NCBI RefSeq assembly: GCF_003254395.2
Contig: NC_037650.1
Location: 10,354,071 to 10,418,070, forward strand
DNA length: 64,000 nucleotides
Direction of reading: 5' to 3'
Source: Apis mellifera
Lineage: Eukaryota; Arthropoda; Insecta; Hymenoptera; Apidae
Part shown: piece after piece, positions 12,863-25,194 of the stretch
Position numbering within the stretch: the stretch's first letter is position 1
How the letters are laid out: every line of letters starts with the position of its first letter
Translations under genes and position numbers: made by a program
Notes under the pieces: generated by a model
The model's input: only the letters and a program-made list of their open reading frames with translations
What the model was told of the DNA's origin: nothing
Database searches by the model: none

Positions 12863-15800
12863 TTCGAAATTAATAGATTCGAGTAAATCATCGTACGAAG
12901 AATTATATATAAGATCATCGATCGTAAAGATTTTCGTTCACCTGTTGAAGGCAGTGAATGAATTAATCATATCATATTATTTTCGAATGCATTTTGGTTA
13001 TGCATTTGCCACGGGGAAAGGGTTGATTATATGATTTATAAGGCGAAGAAGTTAAGGGAAACGCAAGGGGTAGCCACACCCCGTCCATTGTCCATCCACC
13101 TTGACGGGTGGGGGATGTAAAATGGAGAATTTATTCCGCTTCTTTGTTGTTTCACCCCTACTGTTTCACCTTCGAACCTTGCTACAGGTCTAGCTACTGT
13201 TACTCTTACGAAAAGATAGGGGGTGGAGGGGGTAAGGTGGAGAAAATGCACGTGTACACACGTGAGGGAATCTCGAGGCGGTGTGATTGCGGCCACGCTA
13301 GATTCGAGTAGGTGGTGGAGATGTATCGGTGTGTGAGGGGAGGGAGAGACGCCAGGGGATTTCAGATGTGTTGGTACATGGAGCCAACATCAGCGGAGCG
13401 TCTCGGCGTTGGAAGGCGCCAAAGCGTCGCGGCGCCACCCCCGGCGCCCGCCATAACGCCGCCAGCACCCAACCTCCTCCTCTCCTCAACTTTCCTTCTC
13501 CTCGTCCTTCCACCCTTCTCCCTTTGCTTTTTCTCCTTCCTTCTTTTTTTTTGAAAGAGAGAGAGAGAAAGGGAGATTTTTATAGTTCGTGCAATTCGTA
13601 TCAATCCTTTCTTCGCAAATTTTGAATGTATGGAATATATTTTTTTTTTTTATAGATTGCTTGAGTTTAAAGATTCTAGCACGTTCTATCTTTTAATTCT
13701 ATCTTTTCTAAAGTTCTTCTTCTATCTTTTATATCGTCGCATTGAAATTCGTAAAGACGAATAATAGAAATGAACTCGATGGAAATACATCGAATCGTAT
13801 CTTTTTTTATTAAAAGGTTAGAGGATATGTACATATATTTTGCAATATTGGTCGAACTGAGATTAAGAATAATTTAATAAATATAATCATTGCGTCTTCT
13901 AATCATTAGAATTATATAATATGTAATCTTTAGATTATAATCAAATCTAATCAAGTAAATATTATAATCATATATAATCAAATAAAATTATAGAAAGTTG
14001 CTCGGGGAGGGGGAGGAGGAGAAACTATTTTTCTCGTGTAACAATAATTGTCGAACGGAAATGGAGCGTCTTCGAGCGAGGTGAGATTTCGATTCATCCT
14101 TTAATATTCCGATTTAACCGATGCACATTGATCGTGATCTACATATTCGTTCCGTGGTATTTGTCTAAAATTAATAATAAATAATAAAAATGTTCGTGCA
14201 AGTATAAAGTGAAATATTGCAGCGTTCGTCTGGTATTTGCTTTGGATGGCGCGGTGAATTTTCGCGAAAATCTCGTTGGCGCCGTCTCGCCTGTTGTCTA
14301 GTTGCTCGCTAAAATGGAGTCCTTCCCTTGGCCCTCTGACATTTCAGCCGATCCGTAAACTCCTCTCCGCCATCGATACTTTTTCTTTCTTCTTTTCGTT
14401 TCTCTCCTTCTCTGTCTCTGACCGTGGACCTCTCTCTCTCGTTCCCTTGGAGGGAAAAATTTTTCTCTCCCTCTTTCTTGCTCTTATTTCCTTCTTTTTC
14501 ACAGAGAAGAAAGAAATGCTTATTAACGCGATGCATGGAGGATGAAGTCGGAGTTATTACGTGATTTCTTCTTCTTTCTGTCTTTCTCTCTCTCTCTCTC
14601 TCTTTTGTCCCGGTAAAGAATAATTCAGTGTATCTGCTATTCAAATTCTGGCCGCGTTTTTTCCCGCGCGCCGCAAGCCGCGCGCGCCAACTTTGAATTT
14701 CAAATATGAACGCGCGCGATAGATCGATTACTCGAGAGTTAAGAAGGAATTTAACTTTTGCGTGCATGTCCCATGTCTCGTTGCATTTTTAATGCTATTA
14801 AAAAATTATTTATGACGATTTGATTCCAAGAATAGTATTATAAAGATGAACGAATGTGAGTCTGATTAATTTGAAAGGAAACGTTTTACTTTTCACACGT
14901 ATTTTTATTTTATCATCGCGTGTATATCATATTTGTCACGTGTATAAAACGAGGATCTTAGTCTCCTCGATGCATTAGCATAGAATTCCAAAGAATTCTA
15001 ATTGTATTCTAAACGTAAAAAATAATTTCTTCATTTCTCGTAACACGTAGTATTATAATTTGTTATAATAATGTTTATTTATAATTTATAAATGTTTCAC
15101 ACGCTATAAAAACAAGATAAATAAATAAAAAAAAAAAAAACTCGTTGATCCGCTCAAGGATGGAGAGGATTAAACGAGAAGAAAATCTTAACGATAACAA
15201 GAATGGTCGAATAAAAAATAAATAACTTCCCTTTTTTTTTTTCTCTCAGTTTTCAGAAGCGGCTGAGAGAAAGAATCCCCTCTTCGAGAACGGTAGCACA
15301 CGCACACGCACTGGGAAGAAGAACGAAGTGTATATATATATAAGGCGGAAGAAAGGAACGACTTAAACTGTAAGTAAACTCGCCGATATATCGAGTGGCC
15401 GTTTTCCGATTTGCAAATCGTCGCCTCGCTCTCTCGTCGTTTCGAGATCCTCGTAAAGCCGGATCTCTCTCCTCTTCTCTCTCCTCTCCTCTTCTCTTCT
15501 CTCGATCCGACAATGAGTCACGCGAAATTGTGAAAGTGTCTCCTCCCCACCCCCGCGGCATCCCATAAACTCACCCTCCTGCGACCACCCCCTCCCTCCA
15601 AGACATCGGGTCCACGAATTTATCTTTATTCCGCGAGACGGCCGGCCGAACGATCCATCCCTTGCCCAATATGGAATACTTCTGGCCCCATAAGCCCGAA
15701 AACGCGATAGTTAATCGCGACAAATATGGGCCGTAAAATTTGAATAGGCATCCGGCTGATGGCCCGAGGAGGGTCTCTCCTCACCTTTTAGGTGAATTTG

Positions 15801-15990
15801 CTTCCAGTTGAATTTCCTCTCGGACGTTCCTGTGGAACGTTGGATGCGCTGTGCGTTTTTTTTTTATTTGCATTTTTTTTTATTTGATCGATTCGATTTG
15901 GGAGAAAATGGTTTTGGGAAAAATTTGGATTTTTTCTCCGTCGTGATCGGATGATGATTCGAGGAGGGAGGAATTGTTTTTGATTGACGT
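12863..15990. other. Non-coding region with GC islands and CT tracts
   Basis: GC-rich islands lie at about 13040-13540, 14220-14740 and 15250-15840, each flanked by CT/GA runs (near 13555, 14585 and 15470), with AT-rich DNA between. The islands carry overlapping reading frames on both strands, none recognisable. They could be regulatory islands or unannotated 5' exons, but I find no exon with two good boundaries. Confidence 0.4.
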
Positions 15991-15994
15991 TTGT

Positions 15995-17185
15995 GGAAAA
16001 GTGTTTTAATTTTTATGTAACATTTTTCATTAGTTTTTAATCGTTTGTGGGAATGAAAGGGTTAATTTCTATGTGAAATTTTCATCAGTTTTTAATCTTT
16101 TGTGGGAATAAAAGAATTAATTTCAGTAAAAAATTTCATTAGTTTTTAATCGTTTGTGGGAATAAAAAGGTCAATTTCTATGTAAAATTTTCACCAGTTT
16201 CTTAATCGTTTGTGGGAATAAAAGAATTAATTTCTATGTAAAATTTTCATCAGTTTTTTATTCGTTTGTGGGAATAAAAAGTTTTCATTAGTTTTTAATC
16301 ATTTGTTGTGGGAATAAAAGCGTTAATTTCTGTAAAAAGTTTTCATCAGTTTTTTAATCGTTTGTGGGAATAAAAGGATTAATTTCTATGTGAAATTTTC
16401 ATCACTTTTTTAATCGTTTGTGGGAATAAAAGAATTAATTTCTATAAAAAGTTATCATTACTTTTTAATCGTTTGTGGGAATAAAAAGTTTTCATTAGTT
16501 TTTTAATCGTTTGTGGGAATAAAAGGATTAATTTCTATGTGAAATTTTCATTAGTTTTTAATCGTTTGTGGGAATAAAAGAGTTAATTTCTATAAAAAGT
16601 TATCATTACTTTTTAATCGTTTGTGGGAATAAAAAGGTTAATTTCTATGTGAAATTTTCATCAGTTTTTAATAATTAATTTCAGTAAAAAATTTCATTAG
16701 TTTTTAATCGTTTGTGGGAATAAAAAGTCTTCATCAATTTTTTAATTGTTTATTGAAATAAAAGAGTAAATTTCTGTAAAAAATTTTCAGTTTTTAATCA
16801 TTTATGGGAATAAAAGAATAGAATTTCTATGTAAAATTTTCATCAGTTTTTAATCGTTTGTGGAAATAAAAGAGTTAATTTCTGTAAAAAGTTTTCACCA
16901 GTTTTTTAATCGTTTATGGGAAATAAAAGAATTAATTTCTATGTAAAATTTTCATCAGTTTTTAATCTTTTGTGGGAATAAAAGAATTAATTTCGGTAAA
17001 AAATTTCATTAGTTTTTAATCGTTTGTGGGAACCAAAGAATTAATTTCTATATAAAATTTTCACCAATTTCTTAATCGTTCGTGGGAATAAAAAATTTTC
17101 ACCAGTTTTTCAATCCTTCGTGGTAATAAAAGGGTTAATTTCTATGTAAAATTTTCACCAATTTTTAATCTTTCGTGTGAATTAT
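15995..17185. repeat. Tandem repeat array, about 60-bp unit, about 19 copies
   Basis: A short unit built on 'TTTTTAATCGTTTGTGGGAA' followed by TAAAAG, then AATTAATTTCTATGTAAAATTTTCATCAG-like sequence, is repeated with variable length (about 45-65 bp). The conserved core is CGTTTGTGGGAATAAAA. The variation between units suggests an older array. Confidence 0.9.
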
Positions 17186-18405
17186 ACGTTTTTATCGACT
17201 TAATATTGCATGGATAGATAGAAATTCTGGATTAACAGTGTTCAAAGGTCAAGTTTGAATTCTTTCTCGCGATGAATGGAAATTTGAAGGTGGTGGATTA
17301 TCGGATATCGGATACGGGAGGAGGGGGCGGAGGTGGAAATGCAGGTGGAGCATCGACGAGTTTCGTTAGATTAAATTCTTGCAGGAAATTGAAATTTTGG
17401 ATGGAAGGATTAAAAAGAGAAGGGTCGGTTTCGTTATTTTTAGAACTATTTAGAACTATTTCGTTCCGTGTCTAACGATTTTTTTGCAGATTGAATCAGA
17501 ATCGATCGGTGGTGACATCTGGTGTTCGTTCGATTTTCCTTATCGCTAAGGAATATGAATTTAAAAATTTACACGTGCAAATAATTTCCATTTAAACTTA
17601 TCGAATAATTGAATAAATGCAATACTTTTATACATCGCATCGTAACAAATAATAACGATAGTTCAGATCGAATAAGAATCGGCGAGAATTTTATCGATCG
17701 AGAAGGTATCATCCGAGGTGCAGTGATGCGATACATTTGATACAATCGAATTTTTACACCCAATCACCTTTCATAAATCAACTTGGTCTTAAATGAGGCG
17801 TTGCAAACACAAGCAAAACATCGAATATCTCCGGCGATCTTCCCGATCCCGATCCCGTTCGTATCTCGTTGAATTATCTTTATTCCTCGGCTGGCGTAAT
17901 CTACGCATCTGTCGAGCTGCAGCCAACAACTTTCCACGCCCTATGCATTTATTTGCTCTTCCCGCACCATTGTTCGAAATCACTTGTTCCCTTAAAATCT
18001 CGGCGATAAATCTCGTGCAATTTATAATTCGAGAGATATTAATATTTAGAATTAATTTTTTTATCGAACCTGTTTTTTTTTAAACATTGATTGTTAAATT
18101 TCTATCTTTCTTCGAAGAAAAAATTCTTTTTCCAACTCAATTCTGTGTTGTCTTAATTAAACGAAAAAAGTGTTATAAGATCTGATTGCGTAATTGAAAG
18201 AAGAAAATAAATTCTAGGAAAGAAATATCATGTTGCAACTTAATTTGTTCTTAATTTGTTCGAATTAACAAATCGAAATTAATTGAATCTGATTATAAGA
18301 AAATGTATATCTGTTGAACGATCAAAAGTATTAAATTTCATCTGAAAAAAAAAAAAAAGAATAGAATAAAATTTTAAAAAATAATTCAAAAAGCAGAAAT
18401 TTGAG
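17186..18405. other. Non-coding region
   Basis: Mixed composition. A (GGA/GGC)-rich patch at about 17310-17350 gives a glycine-rich translation, and a patch at about 17790-17990 is open on both strands. Neither looks like a real exon. I see nothing else. Confidence 0.4.
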
Positions 18406-18409
18406 AAAC

Positions 18410-18680
18410 TCGAGGCAGCTGCTCGAGGTGCTAATTTGGCCGTTAACAGGGCCGACACGATTCGACACATTGATTTATCGCGATGCACAAGGACACCACT
18501 TTGAATAACGCGAATCTCAGCTTGGTTAAACAAGCAGCCAATGGTAATGGCCCAGACATTTTGGCGCCGATGATACGAGCTGTTGTACAAACTCGTCTAC
18601 CGACAAACAACTACCGCGCCAAGTCTGATCCATACAACACCGCTTCCGGTTCTGCTGACGAGCAATTCGAAGTTGCCTAG
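18410..18680 (+). pseudogene. Unrecognised coding-like island, possible broken gene fragment
   Basis: This block has unusually protein-like codon use. From about 18411 one frame reads QKFEKLEAAARGANLAVNRA and onwards without a stop to TGA at about 18509. A second frame opens at the ATG at 18483 and continues for 65 codons (ending ADEQFEVA and TAG at 18680). The two frames overlap, as a single frameshift in a formerly continuous coding sequence would produce. I do not recognise the family. It could equally be a GC-rich non-coding island that is open by chance. Confidence 0.25.
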
Positions 18681-18729
18681 TTTATGTAACCTCCAACTTT
18701 TGCATTTCCTTTTCTCCTTCCTTCCTTTT

Positions 18730-20110
18730 TTTTTTCTTATCCTCGTTAAATTCTCAATCGATTTTACGTTGCTCGAATAACAGAATTTTTTGATAGATGG
18801 AAGATTTCACGAAATCTTTCAAAATAGAAGAATCGATTTTATTTCTCCTTTTTTTTTTTCTGATTCTCGTTAAATTTTTTCATTGATTTTACATCGATCG
18901 AAGAATATTTGATGGAAGATTTCATGAAATCTTTCAAGATGGAACGATCTATTCCATCCTTCCTTTTTTTTATTTTCATTAAATTCTCAGCAGATTTTAC
19001 ATCGAAGAATATTTTTGATGGAAGATTTCACGAAATCTTTCAAGATGGAATGATCGATTCCATCCTTTCTTTTTTTTTTTTTATCCTCATTAAATACTCA
19101 GTCGATTTTTGATGGAAGATTTCACGAAATCTTTCAAGATGGAATGATCGATTCTATTCCTCCTTCTTTTTTTTCTTATTCTCGTTAAATCGATTTTACA
19201 TCGATCGAAGAATATTTTTGATAGATAGAAGATTTCATAAAATCTTTGAAGATGGAACGATTTATTCCATTCCTTCTTCCTTTTTTTTATTCTCATTAAA
19301 TTCTCAGTCGATTTTACATCGATCGAAGAATATTTTTGATGGATGAAAGATTTCATGAAATCTTTCAAAACGGAATGATCTATTCTTTTCTTTTTTTTTA
19401 TCCTCATTAAATACTCAGTCGATTTTTGATGGAAGATTTCACGAAATCTTTCAAGATGGAATGATCGATTCTATTCCCCTTCTTTTTTTTCTTATTCTCG
19501 TTAAATCGATTTTACATCGATCGAAGAATATTTTTGATAGATAGAAGATTTCATAAAATCTTTGAAGATGGAACGATTTATTCCATTCCTTCTTCCTTTT
19601 TTTTATTCTCATTAAATTCTCAGTCGATTTTACATCGATCGAAGAATATTTTTGATGGATGAAAGATTTCATGAAATCTTTCAAAATGAAATGATCTATT
19701 CTTTTCTTTTTTTTTATCCTCATTAAATACTCAGTCGATTTTACGAAATCTTTCAAGGTGGAACGATCAATTCTATCCTTCCTTTTTTTTTTTTTATTCT
19801 CATTAAATTCTCAGTCGATTTTACATCGATCGAAGGATATTTTTGATAGATGGAAGATTTCTCGAAATCTTTCAAAATGAAAGAATCGATTTCATTTCTC
19901 CTTTTTTTTTTCTTCTTATTCTCATTAAATTCTTAGTCGATTTTACGTTGCTCGAATAACACTTTGATTTCACGAAATCTTTCAAGATGGAAGAATCGAT
20001 TCCATCCTCCTCATTTCTCCTTTTTTTTTTTCTTATTCTCGTTAAATTCTCAGTCGATTTTACATCGATCGAAGAATATTTTTGAAATGTTTCAAAATGG
20101 AACGATTGCT
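18730..20110. repeat. Tandem repeat array, about 100-125-bp unit, with palindromes
   Basis: Units run poly-T, TATTCTCATTAAATTCTCAG, TCGATTTTACATCGATCGAAG, AATATTTTTGATGG, then AGATTTCATGAAATCT and CTTTCAAGATGGAA. The near-palindromic AGATTTC(A/G)TGAAATCT core is in almost every unit. Inside the array is a higher-order duplication: 19084-19400 (317 bp) is nearly identical to 19401-19716 (316 bp). Short reading frames on the minus strand only reflect the repeat. Confidence 0.92.
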
Positions 20111-22020
20111 TCCTTTTTTAACTCACTTTCTCTCTCTCTCTCTCTACGTTTCTCGAATCGATTGATCGATTCCTAATATGTGTATATCGATTGGAAGGAA
20201 GGCAGGGCACCACTTTCGTGGACAAAATTTTGCATCAGAAGTCACGGGGTTGGGCCATGTGGGTTTGGGCGGTAAGTTGGATCGACAGGCGCATTGTCAC
20301 TGCGATTAATCGAACGATAAGTTGGACCGAAGAGAGTGATTGACGCCACCACGATAAGACTTGATGGCCGAGAGAGAGAGAGAGAGAGAGAGGAGGGATG
20401 GACCAATCGGGAAAATAGAAGAGACGGAAGGAGCGAACAAAAAAGCGAAGGAAAAAGGGATACTCGCAGTGGGGTTCTTAGCCTTGTCCCTGAAGGAAAC
20501 AGCTCGGTGTATAACCTCTTTTTTTCCTCCCTCCTCCCCCTCTCCCTCTCCCTCCTCTTCCTCCTCCTCTTCCTTATCCCCTTTCGCTAACAGAATAAAC
20601 CGTATCCACCCCTCCTGCCCGTGTTTCACAATTGTTTCAGGCCACCTTGCGGCTCTTTTAAACGTGTTTCGATAGCGAAACCTCATCGCTTTTACTTGCT
20701 TATTTCTCGAAATGCTCGGAATTTCGTTTCCATTTCCTTCCTTTTTTTTTTTTTCAACAATTTAACAATTTTTTTTTAAATCGTCCCTAAATTAGATTTA
20801 AAGAAATTATTTTGAAATTTCTTAATTTCTAATATTTTCGATTGAAAGATTCGTTTATTATTTTTTTCTTTTTTTTTTAACGATAATTTATTGTTTCAAT
20901 GGAGAATTGAAGGATTCATTTTGGCGGTTGGAAGATTTGTAGGTTGTAATAATTCGGGGATGATCGAATTGTCGTGTCACGAGGAAGAGATAAAACAGGC
21001 TTCTAACCGCGTTCGCGAATAATATTATACCGGTTCACGCTTCAATCTTCTCCACTTCCCTGGAACTAATTCATTTTTGGCCCTTTGGAAGGGTGAATCA
21101 CCCTCGCGATCGTGACATTTCCTTTGGCTCTTTATTTAAATTGCTCAACCAAATAGCAGAAAACAAATTTATTATTAATAATTTTAACGATAAATTCTTC
21201 TCTCAACAAATTATATAAATGATTGATTTTTTTAAATCACCCTATAAATACTTATCGAATAAAAAATTGAATAAAAAAAAAAGAAGGATAGAAAAAAGGA
21301 TTAATCGATTTAAGATAGGAAAAGGTAGATCCTAGGTGTCCTTGGCGGGGTGCAAGGTGTGTCTTTGCAGGCATTCATGGTCAACTGGTTGATATCCGAA
21401 CGAAAGTGCCGCTGCATAAATTGCCTGTACATCTCAATTCACCCCCTGGGATGGTGACCATTCTCTTACACGTCGTGCTCCTGAGTGACACTCTCTTCCA
21501 CTCCCCTCGACGCCCGGCCTCTCCCTCCTGTGAATCCTCGCATTACCATTCCTTTGCGCCCCCTCATCTGATAGGATCCTCGATCCTAGCCGGACCTTTT
21601 GTGCCCCCGCTTGTTTAAATTCGACCCCAAGAAAATTACCGAAATTGTTATGAAAATTTCCTACCGAACGTGGTGGCTCAAAGCACGTTTCATCCTTTGA
21701 CGGATGGATTAACGTATCCCGAGACTCGTGGAGAAGAAATATGTTTCAATATGTTGAGTTTGATTCGAATAGAATAGAGATAAGAAAGCGTTAAAAATTT
21801 TCATCGAACGCGTTATTAAGTGCTCAAGTTAACGCGGAAAAATTTTAACCATCAAAAAATACGAGGAAAGAAGTAATCTTTCATTAATTGAAAGATCAAC
21901 GATAGAAGAAGAGAAAAGAGAGCAAAATTACCGCCGAAAATCATACATTCGTTTCGTTGCAATCCCGATAAAGTTGGGGAAAAAAGCCGAATGAAATTGG
22001 CGTCGAAAGACAACTGTTAT
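20111..22020. other. Non-coding region with GC islands
   Basis: Contains a CT tract (about 20130-20145), a GA tract (about 20371-20392), GC-richer islands at about 20190-20690 and about 21330-21640, and AT-rich DNA between. I see no supported exon. Confidence 0.4.
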
Positions 22021-22029
22021 TAACTGAAA

Positions 22030-22345
22030 TTTCAACAGACAGTGTTGTTTCGTACGCGCGCATGCGTACGCGATATCCAAGAGGGGTTGCAGGATGCGAG
22101 CGTGTTTCAGTGGGGGGATAGAAGGGAAGCTAGGAGCAACGTCGCCGACCAATCCACGCGTAGTCCCAACCGCGCATGCGCATCCTCTTCGGTGGTGTCT
22201 TTGGTTTGGGTACCGCGCGCAAGGCCGCAGACCTATCACTTCTTTGGCGACAGCCGTCGGGGTAACATCCTTGTTCTCGTCCTAGTCCTCGTCCTTGCAT
22301 CATCCCCTCGACATCACGAGTTAAACAAAGTTCTCGCTCGATCTT
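22030..22345 (+). promoter_or_regulatory. Candidate promoter with two NRF-1/ewg motifs and CCAAT box
   Basis: This CpG-rich island holds CGCGCATGCGTA at 22057-22068 and CGCGCATGCGCA at 22171-22182. Both match the palindromic NRF-1 consensus (Drosophila orthologue erect wing). A CCAAT box lies at about 22150. The arthropod-type initiator TCAGTT is at 22345-22350, about 165 bp after the second motif. The first NRF-1 motif sits in an alternating purine-pyrimidine stretch. Motifs are seen directly; promoter activity is inferred. Confidence 0.5.
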
Positions 22346-22520
22346 CAGTTCCCAAGTCGTCTCTCGACACGCGTTATCTTCTTGTTTCTTCCCTTCGTTC
22401 CGTTCTTCCCTCGTTTATTTTACACGTGTCATTCATTTTTTATTACTCATTACTTTATTCCATTCGAGAATTTCATACCAGCTGAAGTTTTATTTAGCTT
22501 TCGACGCTTTCCTTTCGGGG
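22346..22520 (+). other. Candidate alternative first exon (non-coding)
   Basis: It runs from the TCAGTT initiator to a strong donor, with the exon ending ...TTTCGGGG at 22520 followed by GTGAGT. No start codon with a long frame is evident, so it would be 5' UTR. The most likely downstream partner is the talin acceptor at 41558/41559, the only strong coding acceptor I see on this strand. That link is inference. Confidence 0.4.
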
Positions 22521-23070
22521 GTGAGTCGAGCTTTTGGAGTTCGTTATTTGATTCTTTCTTTCTTTTCTTTTTCTTTTTTTGGGTGTCGGTTTCTTCCAGT
22601 GTCTTCGGTTCGAAAATTTTGGAGATTTCTTCGGAGGTAACCAAGTTTTTATTTCTTGAAATTTTCATTCCCTCGATTAAATAAAATACAGACTCAAGGT
22701 AACAGACTCACCCTTTTTTAATTTTTTATTCATCCTTTTCGAAACATTTTCTTTTCTCGTTTCCCAAGAAAAATGCAAATTTCTTTCATCAGTGTTTCAT
22801 CGCCGCGTTTATTTCGAATATAGTTTATTTCAGTGCCGCGTTTAATCGGTGCAGAACACAGGGCTGTCGCGACCGGAAAACATCTCCCGTGCCTTAAATT
22901 GCCGTCCAAATTCGACCCGGTGACAATAACGAAACGCTTTCTCTTTTCTTCTCTCTCTCTCTCTCTCTTTCTCTCATTCTTTCATTCATTCTCCTTTTCT
23001 TCTCGCGAAGACGATCCTCTCGCGATTCCGCAGAGACGGTCGGTCGATCATGCCTTAACGAAACTGTGAT
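22521..23070. other. Intervening sequence between candidate first exons
   Basis: AT-rich with a CT tract (about 22950-22975). A short CpG-rich patch lies at about 22830-22930. I see no supported gene. Confidence 0.35.
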
Positions 23071-23638
23071 CTTTTTTCGATATTCGGTCGAGCTTCTCCG
23101 TTGTTCCGATCGGAAAAAAATTTCGCTTCACCTTTCGAGCTTACTTTTCTACGAATCCGGCTTTACGCCCGCCGCGCGCGAACCAGTTGCCTTAATTCGA
23201 GTTTAAGGGTCATTGAAACTTCACTATTCCCTCCCTCTAATTATCCCCTCCTCCCCTCCTTTCCCTTCCCCTCACGAATTTTTAACGAAATTTCGACGAA
23301 AACCTCGTCCGTCCTCTCCTGTGCCTTTCGAAAACTTCGAAATCGAAACCTGAAACCTATTCCTTCGCCTCGATTTTCGAGAAATTTTCAAACAACGCGC
23401 TCATTCTCTATCTCTCTCTATCTCTCTCTTCTCAAACACGAATTAAGACTTAAAAATAAACGATCGTCGCAAAGAAGAAGTGGAAGAAGAAAGAAATATC
23501 GAGAAAATAAGGAAAAGTTTGTCGAGCCGCTTTGTGCCGTTTTTTTCTGTTCGAAAGTCAGAATCGACGATTAGAAGGAGAGACTCTGTAATCCGGATGG
23601 AAGTCCAGATGAACGAGTGCAACATGAGTTTCGATCGG
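23071..23638 (+). other. Second candidate first exon with strong donor
   Basis: A GC-richer block ends at 23638, followed by a perfect GTGAGT donor at 23639-23644. Near its end an ATG at about 23599 in good context opens MEVQMNECNMSFD before the donor. Spliced to the talin acceptor at 41559, this frame would be out of phase with talin and would overlap the talin start as an upstream frame. Either the exon is 5' UTR with a repressive uORF, or it belongs to another transcript. The left boundary is uncertain. Confidence 0.3.
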
Positions 23639-23657
23639 TGAGTAGAAGAGAACCAGT

Positions 23658-23684
<27 letters not shown>
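23658..23684. repeat. (TG)n microsatellite
   Basis: An uninterrupted TG dinucleotide run directly downstream of the 23639 donor. Confidence 0.95.
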
Positions 23685-23688
<4 letters not shown>

Positions 23689-23699
23689 CACGTGTCGCC

Positions 23700-25190
23700 G
23701 GTTTTTTCTTTCTTTCTCCCTCGTGCGTAAATTGTATCGATTATTTTTTTTTTATTTTTTATTCTTCCCTTTCTTCTTCGTTTCATTTTCACGAGCATGC
23801 TGCGTCGATTTGAAATTTTTTCATCGTTCGATTTGAATTTCCACCACGCCGTTAATTTCGTTTGTTTTCGTTTATTATAAATGCTGAATAATTCGTTGTA
23901 TATTTTGATCGTTGAAAATTATTAATCGGGTTTTATTCGTTGGGAAGGAAGGAAGGAAGGGGGGGTTGTTTTCGATTGAAATCAATTATTTGGCGAAAGC
24001 TTGATTAAAAAAAAAAATTTTTTGTTGCCAGACGTGTTAAAAACGTTAATCAAAAATTTATGATATAACAAAATATATTTCCTCGTTCGTTTTATTAATA
24101 ATCACATCTCTCAATTTTTCAATTACGTCCCTGTTTTTCACATATATCATATTATCTTGTGTATTAAAAAAAAAAAAAAATAAAAATTCAATTGCAGCTT
24201 TAAAAAAATTTCTAAGGATCTATCGTAAAAATTTTTTCAATAAATTTAAACATAGATGTTTTATTTCAAATCGATCGACCATCACGCGAATAATAAATAA
24301 ACAAAGTATACAAAATTCTCACGAAATTTACGAATTTTCTCCTTTTTTCCTTTTTATAATAATAATAAAATAATAAAATCGTATGAAAGAGAATTATTCT
24401 AATAATAAAATCGTTGCTCGCTCCGGATAAATCCCGATGAATTTTTTTCTTCTTTTTTTCATCCATATTCGATGGGACAAGTTTGTCGAACAAGCGAGCA
24501 AACGAGACTCTTTCAACCGGACAAAGCAATTGATTGCCATGAAACAATCAAGATAGGGAACTCAATTATCAGGGGGATGAATCGCAACAGACGATCTCGA
24601 ACGTCTCGAAATAAGATAGCATAATGCGAGGGTCAATTTTTCTCCCCATCTTCTCTCTGCGTGGAGAAGAGGGTGGTAATGATACATACATATATACATA
24701 CACATATACACATTTTTTAGACCACAATTAAATCGTTCTTCCGGACGAATTTAAACAGCGGGTTTAAATCGAAACCCCATACTTTCCTGACCAATTAGTG
24801 GGCCGGCGAATTCGCAATTATGCGACGTATTGTGTTTCACGTGGCACTCTTGGGGGTTGAAAACTCTAACCCAATGGAATTTAAAGCTCACGGACCGGTT
24901 ATTAACCGTGTCAACTATCGTTCGATTAATCCTCCCCGAAACAATTGGCCAATTTTTGGCCCTCGATCGAATTTCCCCCATGATTATTTCGAAAGAAAAT
25001 TATCTATATATTTAAAGAAAAGAAATACATAAAAATTTTTGTAAAAATTCAAAGCAAAATTCCATAATTTTTCATCGATTCATTCGAAAGGAAATTATCT
25101 ACTTACTTAAAAGAAAAAAATACGTAAAAATTTTTGTAAAAATTCAAAGCAAAATTCCATAATTTTTCATCGATCAACGATTATCATTTT
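23700..25190. other. Non-coding region
   Basis: AT-rich except for a GC-richer island at about 24720-24990 that includes AACAATTGGCCAAT near 24940. The same AACAATTGGCCAATTT sequence recurs near 25198. A diverged repeat of about 100 bp (AAAATTTTTGTAAAAATTCAAAGC, then TTCCATAATTTTTCATCGAT) occurs at about 25030-25080 and again at about 25127-25175. No gene is supported. Confidence 0.4.
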
Positions 25191-25194
25191 CATA

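Noticed and set aside
13036..13625. Several overlapping 70-98-codon frames in the 13-kb island
   Set aside because: Open on both strands and in several frames at once, proline/arginine-biased, with no splice-bounded exon or known family.
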